Under the pieces are notes generated by a model, which was not told the origin of the DNA, made no database searches, and saw only the letters and a list, made by a program, of their open reading frames with translations. The position numbers and the translations under genes are program-made. Below, one piece after another: positions 14,519 to 17,796 of a stretch of 17,796 nucleotides of DNA. The DNA is from UBA1757 sp045627385 (GTDB lineage Bacteria > Bacteroidota > Bacteroidia > Bacteroidales > UBA1402): assembly GCA_045627385.1 (NCBI GenBank), contig JAZQNO010000003.1:1-17796 (forward strand), written 5' to 3'. The number at the start of each line of letters is the position of its first letter. The stretch's first letter is position 1.

Positions 14519-14659
14519 TCACAGGAAATCTTCCTCGCCGCCGGGCTCTTCGTTGAGACCGGACATGCTGTCTGCGTCCCAAAGCGAGCCGGAAAGAAGG
14601 GTGTTGCAGGGACAGATGTCCACGCAGGTGGTCCTGGGCCGGATATACTCTTTTTTCAT
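14519..14659 (-). CDS. Small 46-residue cysteine-containing peptide (MKKEYI family)
   Basis: On the minus strand an ATG at 14659-14657 opens a 46-codon frame ending in TGA at 14521-14519. The product starts MKKEYIRPRTTCVDICPCNT and ends in an acidic tail, EEPGGEEDFL. The 'MKK-x-Y-I-x-P' opening followed by a short hydrophobic or Ser/Gly stretch (LLSGSLW) and an acidic end recurs in many tiny Bacteroidales genes next to surface-protein genes. There is no signal peptide or membrane helix. Three cysteines (12, 16, 18) in a C-x3-C-x-C arrangement could bind metal. It begins 16 bases after the BspA-like gene on the same strand, so co-expression is likely. The function of this peptide type is not known to me. 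Confidence 0.72.
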   Translation of the reverse strand: MKKEYIRPRTTCVDICPCNTLLSGSLWDADSMSGLNEEPGGEEDFL

Positions 14660-14675
14660 ACGGCTTTCCTCCATT

Positions 14676-17015
14676 TTACCTGGCCAGATACTTCCTGCCG
14701 TTCAGAATGTAGAACTCTCCGCTGCGGATCTCTTTCACCGGGCGTCCGTTCAGGTCGTACATCACATCGTCGGAGACCTCCCGGCAGACATGGCCGATGC
14801 CGGTCAGTTCGTTTTCGCCCAGAATGTGCAGCATCACCTTGTCCACATTGCCGGCAGAAGTCGGGTAGGGACTGTCTGAACGTTTCTCGATGGTGAGGGC
14901 AAAACGCATGGGGCGCAGGTTTACGGATGTGCCCATTTTCTGGAACTCGCCCTTCGTGTTGAGCGTATAGGCACCGTCGATATGCTGGGCTTCGTAGTTG
15001 CCCGTGAAGGTGAAATTGTCGTAGGCCGACTGCACGGTGAAGGCGCTGGCAGCCGTCGCTTTCAGGCCAATCTCCCCGGCCTCGAAACAGATGTCTGTGG
15101 AGGCGTCTTCCTGCTCGGGGCAGTAACGGACCACATAGGGCGTGTTGGCCAGCATGGTGGCATCTTCGCCCAGTTTCTTGAAGGCGATGACGGTCTCATT
15201 CTTCTCGTTCATGAGGATGCCGGCAATTTCGGCCACCTCACAATGCTTGCCGGACATCTCCTGGGCTGTCATCTCAAAGGGGGCAAACCAGCACTGCCAG
15301 ACATCGACCGCTGTGCCGAAATCGCGCCTGTAGGAGATGGATTTCACCTCTTCCACATCTGTTGTCACCAGCAGGCTGGACATGTTGTCTTCATCTATGA
15401 CCAGATTGGTGGCACCGGTGGCCATGACCTGGTCGAGGCTGCCGTCGCTGCGGCTGACGACAACATTGTGCATCTCTTCTATCCGGAAATCCTTCCACAC
15501 CTCCTTGCTCTTGTACAGAGAAACGGTCCCCACCGGAACATGAAGCGTGATCTCCGACAGAGTCAGTCCATGGAACACATCTGCGTCGATGCTGGGGATG
15601 GATGCGTCATCGTCCCAGAAAACGGTTACATCGCTCAGGTTGCTGCATGCATAGAAGGCACTCGCACCCAAAGACGTTATGGAGGCAGGCAGGCTGACCG
15701 AGGTCAGATTGAGGCATATGTCGAACGTTGTGCCTTTGATAGAAGTCAGATTGGTAAAATATTTCATCTCGTCAAAAGAGGTGATTCCGGATCTCTCGAA
15801 ACCATCCAGAGGAGACAATGAAGTAATCTTCCCGGCTTCGTTCAGGTCGATTTCGCCGTCCTTGTCGCTGTCCCAACTATCGCAGCAGATGTCGCGGGTC
15901 TGGCTGTCGGCGAAGCTGATGTATTCCACGATGGTGCCGAACTTGCTCCAGATGGGGTCAGCCTCATAGACAGCCTTGGTGCCGACATGGACATGGAGCG
16001 TGGCTGAACCCAGTTTGACTTCCAGGAACGACATATCTGCATAACCTACCTCGTTGTGAACCGGTATGTCCGAAGTCCATCTCACATACAGGTCGGTAAG
16101 AGAGGTGCAACCGTTAAATGCGTTTTCGACGTTACCGACAACCTGGCGGCTGATCTTGGCGGTCTTCAAAGCGGTGCATTCGCTAAAGACCCCCTGACCG
16201 ATGCTGGTGACCGAATTGGGAATATCGATCGAGGTCAGTCCTGAGCAGCCTTCAAAGGCCACTTCACCGATGCTGGTCACCGACGAGGAAATGTCGATGG
16301 AGGTCAGGCCCGAACGCATAAAGGCCCCCTGACCGATGCTGGCCACCGACGAGGGAATGTCGATGGAGGTCAGGCCAGCAAAATCCGCAAAGGCCATGGC
16401 AGCGATGCCGGTGACCGATGAGGGTATCGTGGTGTTGACACAGCCCTGCAGCAGCGTGTTGGTGGCGGTCTCTATCAAGGCCTGGCAACCGAAGCGGCTG
16501 TCGTAGGCGGGGTTCTCCTCGTCCACACGGATGGAAGTCAGACCGGAACACCCCCCAAAGGCTGCAACACCGATGCTGGTCAACGAGGCAGGGATGCTCA
16601 GGCTGTCAAGGCCCGAACAATCTGCAAAGGCCACTTTGCCTATGCTGGTGACCGACGAGGGGAAGTCGATGGAGGTCAGGCCCGTACACTCAAAAAACGC
16701 ACCTTCTCCGATGCTGGTCACCGACGAGGGAATGACGACAGACGTGATGTCATCACAGTACGATAATGCCTCTGTTCCGATGCCGGTAACGGCATATTCT
16801 TTTGTGTCGGGCTGGATGGAAGCGGGTATGGTGAGCTTGCCCTCGACGAGAGGAAGCGTCTCGGCATGGCCGACAAGCACCACGGCGTCCGGATTTTCGG
16901 AATCGATGTTATACAACAGGCCGTCGATTACGAAATCACAAGCGGCATCGTCGGCCTTGGTCTGCACTGTGCCCAGAAGGCACAAAGCGGCGAAAAAGAG
17001 AAGGATTTTCTTCAT
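14676..17015 (-). CDS. BspA-like leucine-rich-repeat surface protein
   Basis: The 779-residue exported protein has a signal peptide (MKKILLFFAALCLLGTVQT, cleavage near residue 21) and then LRR_5/BspA repeats of about 23 residues, exemplified by SSVTSIGEGAFFECTGLTSI, from about 66 to 345. An EF-hand or dockerin-like loop, DSDKDGEIDLNEA (about residues 380-392), interrupts the repeats. A second short LRR block follows (about 400-500), then a beta-rich region. The end, MYDLNGRPVKEIRSGEFYIL plus NGRKYLAR, matches the C-terminal motif of many Bacteroidales secreted proteins (Y-D-L-x-G-R ... G-x-Y-I-x-N-G-R/K-K) and probably directs cell-surface display. BspA proteins in Tannerella and Treponema bind fibronectin or other bacteria, so adhesion is the likely role. 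A promoter and tandem repeats lie directly upstream. Confidence 0.9.
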   Translation of the reverse strand: MKKILLFFAALCLLGTVQTKADDAACDFVIDGLLYNIDSENPDAVVLVGHAETLPLVEGKLTIPASIQPDTKEYAVTGIGTEALSYCDDITSVVIPSSVTSIGEGAFFECTGLTSIDFPSSVTSIGKVAFADCSGLDSLSIPASLTSIGVAAFGGCSGLTSIRVDEENPAYDSRFGCQALIETATNTLLQGCVNTTIPSSVTGIAAMAFADFAGLTSIDIPSSVASIGQGAFMRSGLTSIDISSSVTSIGEVAFEGCSGLTSIDIPNSVTSIGQGVFSECTALKTAKISRQVVGNVENAFNGCTSLTDLYVRWTSDIPVHNEVGYADMSFLEVKLGSATLHVHVGTKAVYEADPIWSKFGTIVEYISFADSQTRDICCDSWDSDKDGEIDLNEAGKITSLSPLDGFERSGITSFDEMKYFTNLTSIKGTTFDICLNLTSVSLPASITSLGASAFYACSNLSDVTVFWDDDASIPSIDADVFHGLTLSEITLHVPVGTVSLYKSKEVWKDFRIEEMHNVVVSRSDGSLDQVMATGATNLVIDEDNMSSLLVTTDVEEVKSISYRRDFGTAVDVWQCWFAPFEMTAQEMSGKHCEVAEIAGILMNEKNETVIAFKKLGEDATMLANTPYVVRYCPEQEDASTDICFEAGEIGLKATAASAFTVQSAYDNFTFTGNYEAQHIDGAYTLNTKGEFQKMGTSVNLRPMRFALTIEKRSDSPYPTSAGNVDKVMLHILGENELTGIGHVCREVSDDVMYDLNGRPVKEIRSGEFYILNGRKYLAR
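16190..16740 (-). repeat. LRR-coding DNA with near-identical 69-base units
   Basis: The leucine-rich repeats are repeated at DNA level as well as in protein. The same 20 bases, CGATGCTGGTCACCGACGAG, recur exactly at 16268 and 16709, and close variants fall every 69 bases or so in between, interrupted by one longer diverged unit (about 16430-16560). Such identity points to recent duplication or gene conversion within the gene, so repeat number may vary between strains. Confidence 0.7.
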
Positions 17016-17041
17016 TGTCAGACGTATTTACAAAGACGCTG

Positions 17042-17076
17042 CAAAAATACAAATTTCAGCGAATACTTTTTGTAAA
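17042..17076 (-). promoter_or_regulatory. Bacteroidetes-type promoter of the BspA-like gene
   Basis: On the minus strand TATTTTTG (17049-17042) matches TAnnTTTG, and TTTAC (17076-17072) lies 22 bases upstream near the -33 position. Transcription would start near 17034, leaving a leader of about 18 bases to the ATG at 17015. The 13-bp tandem repeats begin only 18 bases upstream of the -33 element. Confidence 0.55.
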
Positions 17077-17094
17077 TTTATGTGATATTTGCAT

Positions 17095-17198
17095 GACGCT
17101 CCCCAACGACGCTCCCCAACGACGCTCCCCAACGACGCTCCCCAACGACGCTCCCCAACGACACTCCCCAACGACGCTCCCCAACGACACTCCCCTCG
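17095..17198. repeat. 13-bp tandem repeat array, about 7.7 copies
   Basis: Seven full copies of GACGCTCCCCAAC run head to tail from 17095 to 17185, and a partial eighth (GACACTCCCCTCG) ends at 17198. Copies 1-5 and 7 are identical; copies 6 and 8 carry a G-to-A change at position 4. The period is not a multiple of three, so the array is not coding, although short open frames cross it by chance. It lies immediately upstream of the BspA-like promoter. It may act as iterated binding sites or as a slippage-prone spacer; neither is shown. Confidence 0.9.
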
Positions 17199-17202
17199 GG
17201 GA
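17191..17202. repeat. Short perfect palindrome TCCCC-TC-GGGGA
   Basis: Five-base arms flank a two-base centre exactly where the 13-bp array ends and the 18-bp duplication begins. It may be the scar of the event that ended the array. Confidence 0.4.
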
Positions 17203-17237
17203 AGAAATCCAGTTTTTCCAAGAAATCCTGTTTTTGC
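17202..17237. repeat. 18-bp direct duplication
   Basis: AAGAAATCCAGTTTTTCC (17202-17219) is followed without a gap by AAGAAATCCTGTTTTTGC (17220-17237), 16 of 18 bases identical. It is A/T-rich, unlike the GC-rich arrays on both sides, and adjoins the left arm of the 12-bp inverted repeat. Confidence 0.75.
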
Positions 17238-17331
17238 CACTAAGGTCGGGGTGGGGACCCGCGAAAACGGCCCTCCGCGACAAAAAACAGCTTTCCGAAG
17301 CCAAACCGGCTCTCCGCGGCCGACCTTAGTG
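17238..17331. repeat. 94-bp segment bounded by perfect 12-bp inverted repeats
   Basis: CACTAAGGTCGG (17238-17249) and CCGACCTTAGTG (17320-17331) are exact inverted copies 70 bases apart. The interior has no open frame of note and contains purine-rich and CCGCG-rich stretches. It could be a miniature non-autonomous element, or a long hairpin in a transcript. No flanking target-site duplication is visible, so the mobile-element reading is weak. Confidence 0.6.
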
Positions 17332-17358
17332 TGGTTTTAGCCGGCTGAACGCATATCC

Positions 17359-17796
17359 CGCGTCGTGCGCAAAACCCGCGTCTGGCGGTACCAAATGCCT
17401 CCGGACGCCCGCGTCGTGCGCAAAACCCGCGTCTGGCGGTACCAAATGCTCCCGGACGCCCACCCGGTGCGCAAAACCCGCGTCTGGCGGTACCAACCGG
17501 CTCCGCGCGCTCGCCCCGTGCGCAAAACCCGCGTCTGGCGGTACCAAATGCCTTCGGCCGCCCGCGTCGTGCGCAAAACCCGCGTCTGACGGTACCAAAT
17601 GCCTTCGGACGCCTGCGCCGTGCACAAAACCCGCGTCTGGCGGTACCAAATGCCTCCGGACGCCCGCTCGGTGCGCAAAACCCGCGTCTGGCGGTACCAA
17701 CCGGCTCCCCGCGGCCGCTCGGTGCGCAAAACCCGCGTCTGGCGGTACCAAATGCTCCCGGACGCTCGCTCGGTGCGCAAAACCCGCGTCTGGCGG
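17359..17796. repeat. 51-bp tandem repeat array, at least 8.4 units, running off the right edge
   Basis: Each 51-bp unit has a 30-bp constant part, beginning GTGCGCAAAACCCGCGTCTG and ending GGTACCAA, and a 21-bp variable part. Constant parts start at 17365, 17416, 17467, 17518, 17569, 17620, 17671, 17722 and 17773 (last cut by the edge). They are identical except for one base in the copies at 17569 and 17620. Variable parts fall in two classes: one starting ATGC(C/T) in units 1, 2, 4, 5, 6 and 8, and one starting CCGGCTCC in units 3 and 7. Spacing is exact, with no insertions or deletions. As 51 is divisible by three, 17-residue open frames persist on both strands, but I do not call a gene. 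Function is unknown. Confidence 0.92.

Noticed and set aside
17326..17780. Repeat proteins encoded on the minus strand across the 51-bp array
   Set aside because: Open frames overlap one another in different frames because the period is a multiple of three. There is no start context, promoter or family resemblance, so they were not annotated as genes.
17365..17796. CRISPR array (30-bp repeats with 21-bp spacers)
   Set aside because: The spacers are short and mostly copies of one another in two classes, the total period is exactly 51, and no cas gene is in the window. A true array has unrelated spacers of about 30-40 bases.

Overview
The window looks like a GC-rich member of the Bacteroidales (Prevotellaceae or a related gut or oral family). 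The evidence is a BspA-type leucine-rich-repeat surface protein with a Bacteroidales-style C-terminal motif, a small 'MKKEYI' peptide gene, DUF4922 and YafV-type genes, promoter -7 boxes of the Bacteroidetes form TAnnTTTG, and weak or absent Shine-Dalgarno sites. No rRNA, tRNA, intact insertion sequence or CRISPR array is visible.

Layout. (1) 1-190: start of a minus-strand lipoprotein gene running off the left edge. (2) 334-567: an amputated serine recombinase in an AT-richer island, followed by about 320 gene-free bases carrying the promoter of the next operon. (3) 888-2899: plus-strand operon of ABC ATPase, six-helix membrane protein and YtrA-type GntR regulator, a probable self-regulated exporter or stress module. 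(4) 11135-2903, minus strand: a tight eight-gene run of XRE-cupin regulator, acyl-CoA synthetase, YicC, a NadD/PlsC-like acyltransferase fusion, YafV-type amidase, HAD phosphatase, two-domain glycosyltransferase and a DUF4922 GALT/HIT-like protein. Four successive junctions are 4-base ATGA overlaps. (5) 11211-14502, plus strand: MntP manganese exporter, double-propeller GH43 glycosidase and a small outer-membrane barrel, divergent from region 4 across a near-perfect palindrome that holds a -7 box on each strand. (6) 17015-14519, minus strand: BspA-like LRR protein and a previously unmarked 46-residue Cys-containing peptide gene. (7) 17095-17796: about 700 bases of stacked repeats: 13-bp x ~7.7, 18-bp x 2, a 12-bp inverted-repeat pair, and a 51-bp array with a 30-bp constant and 21-bp variable part that runs off the right edge.

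How it fits together. Region 4 mixes housekeeping functions (NAD synthesis, RNA turnover, amide repair) with lipid and sugar-nucleotide chemistry (acyl-CoA synthetase, acyltransferase domain, glycosyltransferase, GALT-like protein). Co-transcription is well supported by spacing, but a single shared pathway is only a hypothesis. The strongest candidates for something undescribed are the NadD-acyltransferase fusion inside this run and the layered repeat region next to the BspA promoter. The small peptide gene and the symmetrical divergent promoter also deserve a look.
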